NCBI GenBank assembly: GCA_019240475.1 | Contig: JAFAYI010000036.1 | Coordinates: forward strand, 248,001-312,000 | Source: Acidobacteriaceae bacterium | Lineage (GTDB): Bacteria > Acidobacteriota > Terriglobia > Bryobacterales > Bryobacteraceae | Direction: 5' to 3' | DNA length: 64,000 bases | Shown here: piece after piece, positions 1-9,846 of the stretch | Layout: each line of letters opens with the position of its first letter | How positions within the stretch are numbered: the first letter of the stretch is position 1 | The notes under the pieces: model-generated | Told to the model about the DNA's origin: nothing | Database searches by the model: none | The model's input: the letters and a program-made list of their open reading frames with translations, nothing else | Program-made: the position numbers and the translations under genes

Positions 1-34
1 CGTCATTCTCTGCGGAGGGAACGTCGCGTGGCAA

Positions 35-50
35 ATCGGCTAGGGCCGAT
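35..50 (-). terminator. Weak stem-loop downstream of glmS
   Basis: A perfect 6-bp inverted repeat, ATCGGC-TAGG-GCCGAT, lies 10 bp past the glmS stop codon. Read on the minus strand the stem is followed by TTTG and no longer T-run. It could be a weak intrinsic terminator for the purS-glmS unit, but the short stem and poor U-tract leave this uncertain. Confidence 0.3.
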
Positions 51-59
51 ATGGGTTGG

Positions 60-1913
60 CTATTCGACCGTGACGCTTTTCGCCAGATTGCGGGGCTGGT
101 CCACGTCACAGCCCCGGCGAATGGCGATGTGATAGGCCAACAACTGCAGCGGAATCATTTCGAGCAGCGGCAGGAGCAGTTCGCGCGTGACCGGAATCGT
201 GATGAGGTGGTCCGCCATTTTGGCGACGTCTTCGTCACCCTGGCAGGCGATGGCTACCACTACCCCGCTGCGCGCGCGTACTTCCTGGATGTTCGAAAGA
301 GTCTTCTCATAATGCACCTGGCTCTCTTCCGATTCGGGATCGCGCGTAGCCAAAACGACGACGGGCAGGTTCTCGTCTATCAGCGCATTCGGCCCATGCT
401 TCATTTCTCCCGCCGGGTATCCTTCGGCGTGGATGTAGGAGATCTCTTTCAGCTTGAGCGCGCCTTCGAGCGCGATGGGAAAGTGAATGCCGCGCCCGAG
501 ATAAAGAAAATCCTGCGCCCGGAATAGGCGGCGCGCCAGGTCTTCGTAGATCGCGGTTTCGGCGAGCACCTGCTCGAGCTTGCCGGGGATCTGCGACAAC
601 TCTTGCACAAGCGCCGAGGAAGCCGAAGGGCAGAGCGTCTTGCGCACCTGGCCGAGGTACATGGCGAGGATTAGAAGGGCGGTTAGCTGGGACGTGAAGG
701 CTTTTGTGGAAGCGACTCCGATTTCGGGGCCGGCATGAGTGAGCAGAGTGCCGGCGGCCTCGCGCGTGATCATGGAGCCCACTACGTTGCAGATGGCGAG
801 AGTTTTCGATCCCTTGTGCTTGGCCTCGCGCTGGGCGGCGAGAGTATCGGCAGTTTCACCCGACTGCGAGATGACAATGGTCAGCGTGTGGGGCGGGATG
901 ATGGGATCGCGATAACGGAACTCGCTGCCGTAATCGACTTCGACCGGTAGCCGCGCCAGACGTTCGATGAAGTATTTTCCTGCGAGTCCCGCATGCCAGC
1001 TCGTGCCGCAGGCGACGATCTTGACCTGCTGGAACTCGCGGAATTCGGCCTCCGAGATATCGACCTCGTCGAGAAAAACCCGGCCGCTTTCGAGGCCCAC
1101 GCGCCCGAGGAGCGTATCTTTAACGGACCGGGGCTGCTCAAAGATCTCCTTGAGCATGAAATGCTTGTAGCCGCCCTTTTCGGCCATTATGGGGTCCCAA
1201 AGGACGTGAGAGACCTGGCGGCGGACGGGGCGGCCGTTGAAGTCGGTCAGGCGCACGCCTTGCGGAGTGAGAATGGCGACGTCGCCATCGTTCAGGAAAT
1301 ACATGTCGCGCGTGTGGCTAAGGATGGCGGGCACATCGGAAGCAACGAAGAACTCCTGGTCTCCCAACCCGACGACGACCGGCGGGCCCGAGCGCGCGGC
1401 CACGATCTTGCCGGGGTCCGCGCTTGAAATCGCGCTGAGCGCAAAGACGCCCGAGATATCTTTGAGCCCGGTACGAACGGCGTCTTCCAGATTGCCTTCG
1501 AAATATTTTTCGATCAGATGCGCCACAATCTCCGTGTCAGTCTCGGTCTTGAAGACGTGGCCTTCAGCCGTCAACTGCTTGCGCAGGGCGAGATAGTTTT
1601 CAACTATGCCGTTGTGCACCACGACGATTTCGCCTTTGCAATCGCGATGCGGATGAGCGTTCTCTTCGGTGGGGCGGCCGTGAGTCGCCCAGCGCGTGTG
1701 CCCGATGCCGTAGAGTCCCGAGAGCGGTTTCAGCCGAATGGCCTCTTCCAGATTCCGCAGCTTGCCGGAGGCGCGCCGCACGTCAAGACATTTATCTTCA
1801 GAGAGCACGGCAACGCCGGCCGAGTCATAGCCGCGATATTCCAGGCGGCGAAGACCATCTACAATCAGCGGCACCGCGTCGCGGCTGCCCACGTAACCCA
1901 CAATTCCGCACAT
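60..1913 (-). CDS. glmS: Glutamine--fructose-6-phosphate aminotransferase (isomerising)
   Basis: Cytoplasmic enzyme that makes glucosamine-6-phosphate from fructose-6-phosphate and glutamine, the entry step to UDP-GlcNAc for peptidoglycan and LPS. The 617-residue protein has the family's usual length. It begins MCGIVGYVG, so the N-terminal nucleophile Cys2 of the class II glutaminase domain is present, with HTRWATHG and HNGIVEN further on. Two SIS domains follow (CGTSWHAG, then SQSGETADT and STKAFTSQ), and the C-terminus is the typical [13 protein letters not shown]. It lies 21 bp downstream of purS on the same strand and is probably co-transcribed with it. That gap is too short for a glmS ribozyme. 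Confidence 0.97.
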   Translation of the reverse strand: MCGIVGYVGSRDAVPLIVDGLRRLEYRGYDSAGVAVLSEDKCLDVRRASGKLRNLEEAIRLKPLSGLYGIGHTRWATHGRPTEENAHPHRDCKGEIVVVHNGIVENYLALRKQLTAEGHVFKTETDTEIVAHLIEKYFEGNLEDAVRTGLKDISGVFALSAISSADPGKIVAARSGPPVVVGLGDQEFFVASDVPAILSHTRDMYFLNDGDVAILTPQGVRLTDFNGRPVRRQVSHVLWDPIMAEKGGYKHFMLKEIFEQPRSVKDTLLGRVGLESGRVFLDEVDISEAEFREFQQVKIVACGTSWHAGLAGKYFIERLARLPVEVDYGSEFRYRDPIIPPHTLTIVISQSGETADTLAAQREAKHKGSKTLAICNVVGSMITREAAGTLLTHAGPEIGVASTKAFTSQLTALLILAMYLGQVRKTLCPSASSALVQELSQIPGKLEQVLAETAIYEDLARRLFRAQDFLYLGRGIHFPIALEGALKLKEISYIHAEGYPAGEMKHGPNALIDENLPVVVLATRDPESEESQVHYEKTLSNIQEVRARSGVVVAIACQGDEDVAKMADHLITIPVTRELLLPLLEMIPLQLLAYHIAIRRGCDVDQPRNLAKSVTVE

Positions 1914-1934
1914 AAAGGTAGCGAGCGGTAACTC

Positions 1935-2180
1935 CTAGTCTACGATCTCGACGCGATAATCCTCGATAACCGGATTGGAGAGCACGTCTCGGGCGATCTC
2001 CTCTAGATCCTTAACGGCAGATTCGCGTGAAGCGTCATCGGCGATTGCGATTTCAAAGTACTTCCCCTGACGGACGGACACGATCTCCTTATGGCCCAGC
2101 CCGTTGAGCGCGGAGCAGATGGTCTGGCCTTGAGGATCGAGGACGGAGGGCTTTATAGTGACGTAAACGCGGGCTTTCAT
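1935..2180 (-). CDS. purS: Phosphoribosylformylglycinamidine synthase subunit PurS
   Basis: Small subunit of the three-part FGAM synthase (PurS with PurQ and PurL) of de novo purine synthesis. PurS bridges the glutaminase and the synthase. The 81-residue protein has the family length and the expected pattern: KARVYVTIKPSVLDPQG at the start, then GQTICSALNGLG and an alternating beta-alpha fold ending in VIEDYRVEIV. purQ and purL, usually adjacent, are not in this window, although purB and purA are nearby. It precedes glmS on the same strand and is divergent from the metallo-hydrolase gene, so the roughly 100-bp gap upstream should hold both promoters. Confidence 0.93.
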   Translation of the reverse strand: MKARVYVTIKPSVLDPQGQTICSALNGLGHKEIVSVRQGKYFEIAIADDASRESAVKDLEEIARDVLSNPVIEDYRVEIVD

Positions 2181-2279
2181 CAGCTTTATTGTAGGAACCG
2201 CGCGCTCAGAACAAATCCGTAAGGAAATGTTGCATAGAATCTGGTATAACTAGCCGATAAGAAGAGGCGGAGTCGGAAC

Positions 2280-3053
2280 ACGGTTACGATTTGCATTCTC
2301 GCAAGCAGCAGCGCCGGAAACGCGGTGTTTGTCGCGACGGGGAGGACACGCCTGTTGATCGACGCCGGTCTGAGCCGGCGGGAGATCGCCAAGCGCCTCG
2401 CGGCCATCGGCGAAGACATCGCCTGCCTGGACGCTGTGCTCGTGACGCACGAACATACGGACCACACGTGCGGCTTGAATACGCTCAGCAAGGCGTCTGA
2501 AAAGCCCTTGCCGTTATACATGACGCACGGCACGGCGCGGTATATCGATTGGGACGGTTGTGCTCCGGTAATCGAGCAGTTCCAGGCCGGCCGTTCCTTT
2601 TCGGTCGGCGATTTCGATGTCGCGAGTTTCACCATTCCGCACGACGCCATGGATCCGGTTGGCTACACTCTGAAAGCGGAAGGAATCAAAATTGCGATCG
2701 CAACCGACCTCGGTTACATCACGCAAAACATTCCCGACAACCTGCATGACGCGACGGTGGTGTTGCTCGAGGCAAACCACGATGTGGAGATGTTGCGCGT
2801 GGGACCGTATCCCTGGTCGGTGAAGCAGAGAGTGATGAGCCGGCGCGGGCATCTATCAAACGAGCTGGCGGGCGAATTTATCAAGGCGCATCTTGGTTAT
2901 GTAAACCGGTTGATCCTCGGGCACATCAGCGAGCACAACAATCATCCGGAATTGGTGCGCAGCATGGGATTGAAAGCGATAGACGGGCGAACGCTGTTCA
3001 CGCAACTCACTGTCGCCGAGCCCGGGATGCAATCGGAAGTATTCCGCTACTGA
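2280..3053 (+). CDS. MBL-fold metallo-hydrolase, WalJ/YycJ type
   Basis: A metallo-beta-lactamase-fold hydrolase of the WalJ/YycJ group, probably a dinuclear metal exonuclease or phosphodiesterase. The metal motif HEHTDHTCGL is clear, later ligands are seen in HDAMDP, TDLGY and GHISEHNNH. The start is abnormal. The only standard start codon in frame is GTG at 2325, which would remove the first beta strand and the conserved SSSAGN loop. The reading frame continues upstream through ICILASSSAGNA to a stop at 2247 with no ATG, GTG or TTG. An ACG at 2280 (an ATG with one changed base) sits 7 nt after a good ribosome site (AGGCGGAG, 2265-2272), so I place the start there. It is followed by purB after 45 bp. 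Confidence 0.85.
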   Translation, partial: TVTICILASSSAGNAVFVATGRTRLLIDAGLSRREIAKRLAAIGEDIACLDAVLVTHEHTDHTCGLNTLSKASEKPLPLYMTHGTARYIDWDGCAPVIEQFQAGRSFSVGDFDVASFTIPHDAMDPVGYTLKAEGIKIAIATDLGYITQNIPDNLHDATVVLLEANHDVEMLRVGPYPWSVKQRVMSRRGHLSNELAGEFIKAHLGYVNRLILGHISEHNNHPELVRSMGLKAIDGRTLFTQLTVAEPGMQSEVFRY

Positions 3054-3098
3054 CCCAGCTCTCTCGCCCTGCGCGGCATCCTGCACAATGGTCATGGA

Positions 3099-4409
3099 AT
3101 GATTGCGCGCTACACACGCCCGGAGATGGGCGATCTATGGAGCGATCGGCACAAGTATGAATGTTGGCTGAAGGTAGAACTTGCGGCTGCCGAGACGTTG
3201 GCCGAAATGGGCGAGGCGCCCGTGGAGGCGGCAAAGGCGCTGGTTGAGCACGCCGCTTTCGATGTGGCGCGGATTCAGGAGATTGAGCGCGAAGTCCGGC
3301 ATGACGTCATTGCGTTTACCACAGCAATCGCGGAGCGAATGAAGGCTGCCAATCAGGCTTCTGCTTCGCGGTGGCTGCACTACGGACTGACTTCTAACGA
3401 TGTGGTGGATACGGCCCAGGCGCTGCAAGTTCGAGAGGCATCGGGGCTGATATCGGAGGGCCTTGAGAAACTGGCGGCCGCGCTCGAAAAGCTGGCTTTC
3501 GAGCACAAGCACACCGTGCAGATCGGCCGCACCCACGGGATGCATGCCGAGCCCATTACCTTCGGCCTCAAAGCAGCGCTCTGGTGGGATGAGTTGCGCC
3601 GTCACCGCGAGCGCTTTGCAGCGGCGGCCGAGGAGATTCGCGTGGGCAAGATCTCCGGCGCGGTAGGCACCTTCGCCCATATCGGACCGGAAGCAGAAGA
3701 GCGGATCTGCGAGCGGCTCGGCCTTCGGGCTGCACCCATTAGCTCCCAGGTTCTTTCGCGGGATCTGCACGCGCATTATCTGGCCGTGCTGGCGGGGATC
3801 GCTGCCACCCTTGAAAAGATCGCGCTCGAAATCCGGCATCTGCAACGGACCGAAGTTCGCGAAGCGGAAGAACCATTCGCGGCTGGTCAGAAGGGCTCGT
3901 CGGCCATGCCGCACAAGCGCAACCCAATCGTATGCGAGCAGATTTGCGGCCTCGCGCGAGTGGTGAGAGCGAATGCCCAGGCGGCCTTCGAAGACGTCGC
4001 GCTCTGGCACGAGCGTGACATTTCCCACTCCTCTGTCGAGCGCGTCATTCTGCCGGACTCGACGACTTTGATCGACTACCTGCTCGCGAAGACGACCTGG
4101 CTCGTTACGGGTCTGCGGGTGGACGCCGGGCGCATGTGGCGGAACCTGGAGCTAACGCGAGGCCTGATCTTTTCCGGCCAGTTATTGTTGGACCTTGCCG
4201 CGGCGGGAATGCAGCGCGAAGACGCTTATCGGCTGGTGCAGGGACACGCTATGCAGGCCTGGCAGAATGAGGCCGATTTCCAGGCGGCGATTGAAGCGGA
4301 CGCTCAGATCGGAAAGTATCTGAGCGCCGACCGGCTGAAGCAAGTGTTTTCCGTCGAGCGGCAGCTTCGGAGTGTCGATCGTATCTTCGAACGGGTATTC
4401 CCGAACTAG
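3099..4409 (+). CDS. purB: Adenylosuccinate lyase
   Basis: Catalyses two fumarate-releasing steps of purine synthesis: SAICAR to AICAR and adenylosuccinate to AMP. The 436-residue protein matches the shorter bacterial form. The start MIARYTRPEMGDLWSD is typical of the family, TSNDVVDTAQAL carries the substrate-binding region, GRTHGMHAEP the catalytic His, and the fumarase/lyase signature SSAMPHKRNP holds the flexible catalytic Ser loop. purA, which makes its second substrate, is at 7287-8588 on the other strand. The next gene is 72-84 bp away and unrelated in function. Confidence 0.96.
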   Translation: MIARYTRPEMGDLWSDRHKYECWLKVELAAAETLAEMGEAPVEAAKALVEHAAFDVARIQEIEREVRHDVIAFTTAIAERMKAANQASASRWLHYGLTSNDVVDTAQALQVREASGLISEGLEKLAAALEKLAFEHKHTVQIGRTHGMHAEPITFGLKAALWWDELRRHRERFAAAAEEIRVGKISGAVGTFAHIGPEAEERICERLGLRAAPISSQVLSRDLHAHYLAVLAGIAATLEKIALEIRHLQRTEVREAEEPFAAGQKGSSAMPHKRNPIVCEQICGLARVVRANAQAAFEDVALWHERDISHSSVERVILPDSTTLIDYLLAKTTWLVTGLRVDAGRMWRNLELTRGLIFSGQLLLDLAAAGMQREDAYRLVQGHAMQAWQNEADFQAAIEADAQIGKYLSADRLKQVFSVERQLRSVDRIFERVFPN

Positions 4410-4444
4410 CTCTGATAAGAGCGATCGAAAAGTTCCTATGGGAC

Positions 4445-4514
4445 TTTTGGCAAATTTCGTTTACACTAAACTGGTCCCGGTTTGGACCCTAGCATGCTTC
4501 CGAATTTGCCAAAA
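4445..4514. repeat. Inverted repeat spanning the start of the receiver gene
   Basis: TTTTGGCAAATTTCG (4445-4459) and CGAATTTGCCAAAA (4501-4514) are near-perfect reverse complements, 12 bp fully matched, with about 41 bp between arms. The right arm lies within the first codons of the receiver gene and the left arm is in the purB 3' gap. In RNA the arms could enclose the start codon of the receiver gene. As DNA they could be two operator half-sites. Neither role is shown by the sequence alone. Confidence 0.5.
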
Positions 4515-4919
4515 CTGCCAGAGAGGGAACTGGAACTCGCCCGAGTCCTGCTGGTCGATGACGACCTGACATCCAGGCTTGCTCTGAAGGCAGTTCTGGA
4601 AGCGGGCGGCTATTTCGTTGATTCCGCGGCATCTGCGGCCGAAGCCGTGGGGAAGCTGGATGAGCGCCAATACGAGTTGGTGCTCAGCGATCTGCAGATG
4701 GAGTCTCCGGAGGCCGGACTCAAGGTGCTGGCCCACGCGCGTTTGATGGATTACAAACCAGCCACGGCTATCCTGACAACTTATCAGAACCGCCAACCCG
4801 ATACTAAGCGGTCGTTCCTGATTGAGCCGGAGGCCCTCCCGGAGCTACTGAGCAAAGTGGCGGATCTGATTAGTCAGCGCGCCGCGCGAATCGTCGAGCG
4901 ACAGCTAAGACACGCGTAA
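4494..4919 (+). CDS. Stand-alone response-regulator receiver protein, degenerate
   Basis: A single-domain receiver (CheY-like fold) with no output domain. Counting from the ATG at 4494 (a TTG at 4482 is an alternative, adding four residues), the acidic pocket LLVDDD is at about residues 19-24 and the phospho-acceptor Asp at about 66 in VLSDLQM. The switch Thr is in ILTTYQN. The position that is normally the invariant Lys before a Pro (as in KP) reads IEP here, so it is Glu. Phosphorylation chemistry is therefore doubtful. No histidine kinase is adjacent. It probably acts as an adaptor or a phosphorylation-independent protein. The inverted repeat around its start suggests its own control. Confidence 0.8.
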   Translation: MLPNLPKLPERELELARVLLVDDDLTSRLALKAVLEAGGYFVDSAASAAEAVGKLDERQYELVLSDLQMESPEAGLKVLAHARLMDYKPATAILTTYQNRQPDTKRSFLIEPEALPELLSKVADLISQRAARIVERQLRHA

Positions 4920-4979
4920 GTTCCTTTCCGGTCTAACAGGCACGAGCGGCCCTGCGCTTGGCGCTCCGGCGTCCCACTT

Positions 4980-6059
4980 CTATGCCCGCACCTCAAATAC
5001 CAGATTAAATGGCGTTTCGGTGGCGCGCCGGAACCGCGTAAACCCACCCGCTGTCACTACCTCGCGAATCCGCGCCTCGCCCGCCTGAGCGCCCAGGCCT
5101 AGACCCACTTCCTGGGACCGCGAGGCCGGTACGCAGATCACCGTCGACGCCGAGTAGAAGATCCGGCCGACGGGATTCAAATTCGAAGCCACATCGTCGC
5201 CTGCAAATGGCTCCACGACCATCCATGTTCCGTCCGCTTCGAGCGCCTGCCTCACATGCTGCGCCGCGCCCGCCGGGTCGCCCATATCGTGGAGGCAATC
5301 GAAGAAAGCTATGAAGTCGTAATTGTTTCCTGGGAAACTCTTCGCGGGCGCCACTTCAAATTTGACACGATCCGCCACCCCTGCCGCCTCCGCCTTAAGG
5401 CGCGCCTGTTCGATCGACTTATCGTGATAATCGAACCCAAAGAACTTGGAAGCCGGGTACGCCTTTGCCAGCAGAATTGTCGAGGCGCCGTGGCCGCATC
5501 CCACATCCGCCACCTTCGCGCCGCGCTTCAGCTTCTCCTCGACTCCGTCAAGCGCGGGTATCCAGCTCGCCGTCAGATTGGCCAGGTAATTCGGCCGGAA
5601 GAAGCGCTCGCAACCCTCAAACAAGCCTTTTTCGTGTTCATGCCAGCCGAAGCCATTGCCGGTGCGAAACATTTCCACAAGCTTCTCCTCGTCCTTCATG
5701 CAGGAGGCCACCATGTGGAAGAAGCCCGGCAGATGCACTGGCGTATCGTCGAGCCCCAGAATGAACGCCTGCTCCGGAGTCATCGAGTAAGTTTGAGAAT
5801 CGGGCTGATATTCCAAGTACTTACTGGCAGCGTTCGCGTTCAGCCACTCGCGCACGTAGCGCTCATTGGTGCCTGTGCGCTGCGCCAGTTCCCCCGCAGT
5901 CACCGGCTTGCCATCGGCCAGAGCGCGATACAGCCCCAACCTATCTCCAATCACAATGAGCGTTGCGTGTAAAGCGGCGCCCATGTCCTGCACAGCTTGT
6001 CCCAGAAGCGCGTTCAGCCTGTCTCCGTCGATAGGTCGCGCCTGCACGGCAGTTCCCAT
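4980..6059 (-). CDS. Class I SAM-dependent methyltransferase with N-terminal winged helix
   Basis: A 359-residue protein with an N-terminal helical/winged-helix part (about residues 15-95, including AGELAQRTGTNERYVREWL) and a Rossmann methyltransferase domain. SAM motif I is VADVGCGHGAS at about residue 180, the acidic loop is FFGFDYHDKS and motif IV is AFFDCLHDMGDP. The architecture matches the Rv2258c-like group of small-molecule methyltransferases. The winged helix in that group usually serves dimerisation rather than DNA binding. The substrate is unknown. It is transcribed alone, with an ATG start and about 45 bp to the gene upstream on the same strand. Confidence 0.85.
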   Translation of the reverse strand: MGTAVQARPIDGDRLNALLGQAVQDMGAALHATLIVIGDRLGLYRALADGKPVTAGELAQRTGTNERYVREWLNANAASKYLEYQPDSQTYSMTPEQAFILGLDDTPVHLPGFFHMVASCMKDEEKLVEMFRTGNGFGWHEHEKGLFEGCERFFRPNYLANLTASWIPALDGVEEKLKRGAKVADVGCGHGASTILLAKAYPASKFFGFDYHDKSIEQARLKAEAAGVADRVKFEVAPAKSFPGNNYDFIAFFDCLHDMGDPAGAAQHVRQALEADGTWMVVEPFAGDDVASNLNPVGRIFYSASTVICVPASRSQEVGLGLGAQAGEARIREVVTAGGFTRFRRATETPFNLVFEVRA

Positions 6060-6104
6060 GTCTTTTTCCTCGTATAGCTTTTCTATAAGAATGCCCGTCC
6101 GCTG

Positions 6105-6737
6105 TCAACGGGATTCGCCAATTCGTAGTACTAAGGCTTCGAACTCGTCGAGCGCGCCCGCAAAGAAGTGATCAGCAGCCGCCAGCCAATCCAGACGTTT
6201 CGGCTCGCGCACGGTCTCATAAAAAGCTTCGAAATCCGCGCGGGGGCCAAACTGGTCGTTTGTGCTCTGCACAAAGTATTTGGGGATACTAACGCTCCGG
6301 ATAAACTCTCGCTCGGCGAGACGTGTTGGAAAACCCGCTGCGATCAAGCGCCCGATCGTCCGCTCCTGCGAAGCGAGCCGTAGCGCCACGCGCGACCCGA
6401 AAGAAAAGCCTGCGGCAAGGAGCGGCAAATCGGGGTACCTGCGCTGCAGCTCGCCAAGCGCAACGCGGGCGTCCTCGGTCTCGCCAATCTCCTCCGCGTA
6501 TTCGCCCTCGCTCAAGTTCACGCCCCGGTAATTGAACCGGAGCACGACGCAGCCGGCGCGCCGCAGCCCGCGCCCAATCCGATACACCACTTTGTTGTGC
6601 ATCGTGCCGCCATATTGGGGATGAGGATGGCAGACTAAAGCCGCCTCGACCGGCGCCCGATCGTCAGGCTCTTCCAGCAAGGCTTCCAGTCTGCCCGCTT
6701 CGCCCGCGAGAAACAGACCCTCTATCCGGCGAGGCAT
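6105..6737 (-). CDS. Alpha/beta hydrolase (dienelactone hydrolase-like)
   Basis: A 210-residue alpha/beta hydrolase. The CHPHPQYGGTMHN strand-turn and FNYRGVNLSEG are typical of the small YaaH/CC3_0527-like hydrolases. The nucleophile elbow is GFSFGS, the acid is probably in STNDQFG and the catalytic His in AADHFFAG. The substrate is unknown and is likely a small ester or thioester. Its ATG overlaps the stop codon of yajQ (ATGA at 6735-6738 on the minus strand), so the two genes are translationally coupled. No functional link between them is known to me. Confidence 0.85.
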   Translation of the reverse strand: MPRRIEGLFLAGEAGRLEALLEEPDDRAPVEAALVCHPHPQYGGTMHNKVVYRIGRGLRRAGCVVLRFNYRGVNLSEGEYAEEIGETEDARVALGELQRRYPDLPLLAAGFSFGSRVALRLASQERTIGRLIAAGFPTRLAEREFIRSVSIPKYFVQSTNDQFGPRADFEAFYETVREPKRLDWLAAADHFFAGALDEFEALVLRIGESR

Positions 6738-7237
6738 CAGTTCGGTCTATAGTTGGTGAACTGCATATCAATGCCGAGGTCTTTACCTTTGAGCAGCGCG
6801 ATCACCTGCTGTAGAGTGTCCCGGTCTTTTCCACTCACGCGCACGAGATCGCCCTGGATGCTGGCCTGAACTTTCAGCTTGCTGTCCTTGATGATTTTCA
6901 CGATCTCGCGGGCCTTTTCGATCGGGATACCTTGTTGCAAAGAGATCTCCTGGCGCACGCTGCCGTGGGTGGCGGGGATAATTGTTCCAAACTGCAAACC
7001 CTTCAGCGGAACGCTGCGTTTCACCAGCTTCTGGTTTAGGATCTCGGTCACGGCTTTCAGCTTGAACTCGTCGGAGCTTGCCAGGTTGACCTTGTGCTCC
7101 TTCTCGTTCAGCTCGATTGAGGACTTGCTGTCCTTCAGGTCGTAACGCGTTTGGATTTCCTTGGAGGCCTGCTGAATGGCATTCGAGACTTCGGTCAAGT
7201 CGATCTTGGAGACGATATCGAAGGTGTTTTCAGGCAT
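6737..7237 (-). CDS. yajQ: YajQ family nucleotide-binding protein
   Basis: A 166-residue cytoplasmic protein with two ferredoxin-like repeats. Family members bind nucleotides, and a Xanthomonas member binds cyclic-di-GMP. The start MPENTFDIVSKIDLTEVSNA and the RYDLKDSKSSIELNE segment are diagnostic. The ORF can be read upstream to 7366, but those 43 residues are not family-like, so I use the ATG at 7237. It is followed by the overlapping hydrolase gene. purA lies 49 bp upstream on the same strand, so purA-yajQ-hydrolase may form one transcript. Confidence 0.93.
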   Translation of the reverse strand: MPENTFDIVSKIDLTEVSNAIQQASKEIQTRYDLKDSKSSIELNEKEHKVNLASSDEFKLKAVTEILNQKLVKRSVPLKGLQFGTIIPATHGSVRQEISLQQGIPIEKAREIVKIIKDSKLKVQASIQGDLVRVSGKDRDTLQQVIALLKGKDLGIDMQFTNYRPN

Positions 7238-7286
7238 GGCGGTAGATCCCTTCCATAGTAGGACGCGGCTCGCTCGGCAGCGCGGA

Positions 7287-8693
<1,407 letters not shown>

Positions 8694-8707
8694 TTACGCT
8701 TGGCACG

Positions 8708-9169
8708 ATGCGGATGTGCGATGTTTTCCGCGCGCTCGGACCGGAGATTTTTCATCAACTTGTGCGCGGTATTTCGATCGGCAAACTTAAGACCTACCAG
8801 GTCTATGAGCGGTTTAAATTGCGCGCGCGCCTAGTCAAATTGAACGCGGAAGCTCTTCGCAAGGCCGAGCCCCGATTCTGGGCTCGAATTGAAGCCGGGG
8901 AAGAGGAGTTTGCGACAGACCTATCGCAGGTGTTCCTGTTGTCGCACCTGGCCATGATCGTAGATGTGCTGAACTTTCTAGGTATCCCGAACGAGGAAGG
9001 TTTTTTCGATAAGGATCTGAAACCGGAGCAGTATCTCACCGAAGACTGGCAGCAGCGCGTTTTCGAGAATTTTTCAGGCAAGTACGGCCGGGAAATCCTG
9101 CTTTTCTATATCAACCATCTCGATTGGGAGCTGAACAAAACCGAGCAACTGTTTCTTCCCGCGGCATAA
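8708..9169 (+). CDS. Conserved protein of unknown function
   Basis: A 153-residue predicted cytoplasmic, mostly helical protein that I cannot assign. It has no signal peptide or membrane segment and no recognisable catalytic motif. The sequence is charged throughout, and the C-terminal half (GREILLFYINHLDWELNKTEQ) looks well folded. Its stop codon is two bases before the ATG of the ankyrin gene, and pheS follows four bases after that, so the three genes probably share a transcript. Codon use resembles the neighbours, which supports it as a real gene. Confidence 0.72.
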   Translation: MRMCDVFRALGPEIFHQLVRGISIGKLKTYQVYERFKLRARLVKLNAEALRKAEPRFWARIEAGEEEFATDLSQVFLLSHLAMIVDVLNFLGIPNEEGFFDKDLKPEQYLTEDWQQRVFENFSGKYGREILLFYINHLDWELNKTEQLFLPAA

Positions 9170-9171
9170 CT

Positions 9172-9843
9172 ATGACGGACCTGAAGGCTTTCCATGAGCA
9201 GGTGAAGCGAGGCGACCTGGACGGCATACGAGCGGCAATCGCGGAGAACCCCGAGTTGTTGAATGCCACGAACGACAGCGGTCAATCCGCGTTTCTCCTC
9301 GCCAAATACTATGGCCAGGAAGACACCGCGAGCTATCTTCTCAGCCTGAAGCCGGAGCTGGATATCTTCAACGCCTGCGTGGCCGGATGGACGAGCGCGG
9401 TACTCGACGAAGTCGACCGCAGTCCTCATGTATTGCAGGCGCATTCGAGCGATGGCTGGACTCCGCTTCACCTGGCTGCTTTCTTCGGCCGTCTGGATCT
9501 GGCGGACGCATTGCTCGACCGCGGCGCCGAAGTGAATGCGCGTTCGACAAATGGAGCGAAGAATACGCCGCTGCACGCGGCGGCCGCGGGCGGCCGAACG
9601 AACGTGGTAGAGCTACTGCTGAGGCGCGGCGCGGATGGCAACGCCAGACAGGAAGGCGGGTTCACGGCCCTGCATTCAGCGGCTCAGGCGGGGAACCGTG
9701 AAATGGTCGCGGTCTTGTTGGCGCACAGCGCCGATGTGAATGCGCGCGCGGGTAACAATCAATCGCCGCTCGACCTGGCGCTCACCCGGGCGCATGCTGA
9801 AGTAGCTGCGCTGCTCGAAGAGTCGGGGGCGAAACTACAGTAG
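9172..9843 (+). CDS. Ankyrin-repeat protein
   Basis: A 223-residue protein made largely of ankyrin repeats. Clear repeats start near SDGWTPLHLAAFFGRLDLAD, NTPLHAAAAGGRTNVVELLL, FTALHSAAQAGNREMVAVLL and NQSPLDLALTRAHAEVAALL. A more diverged N-terminal part (LKAFHEQVKRGDLDGIRAA) is the first repeat. There is no signal peptide, so it is probably a cytoplasmic protein-interaction scaffold with unknown partner. The frame extends upstream to 9124, but the ATG at 9172 directly after the previous stop is the better start. It is tightly packed between the unknown gene and pheS. Confidence 0.9.
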   Translation: MTDLKAFHEQVKRGDLDGIRAAIAENPELLNATNDSGQSAFLLAKYYGQEDTASYLLSLKPELDIFNACVAGWTSAVLDEVDRSPHVLQAHSSDGWTPLHLAAFFGRLDLADALLDRGAEVNARSTNGAKNTPLHAAAAGGRTNVVELLLRRGADGNARQEGGFTALHSAAQAGNREMVAVLLAHSADVNARAGNNQSPLDLALTRAHAEVAALLEESGAKLQ

Positions 9844-9846
9844 CCA

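Noticed and set aside
1914-1934. glmS ribozyme upstream of glmS
   Set aside because: Only 21 bp separate purS and glmS, far too short for the ribozyme, and none of its conserved core is present.
3135-4028. Minus-strand frame of 297 codons inside purB
   Set aside because: It is antisense to a clear purB with all motifs and its translation has no recognisable features.
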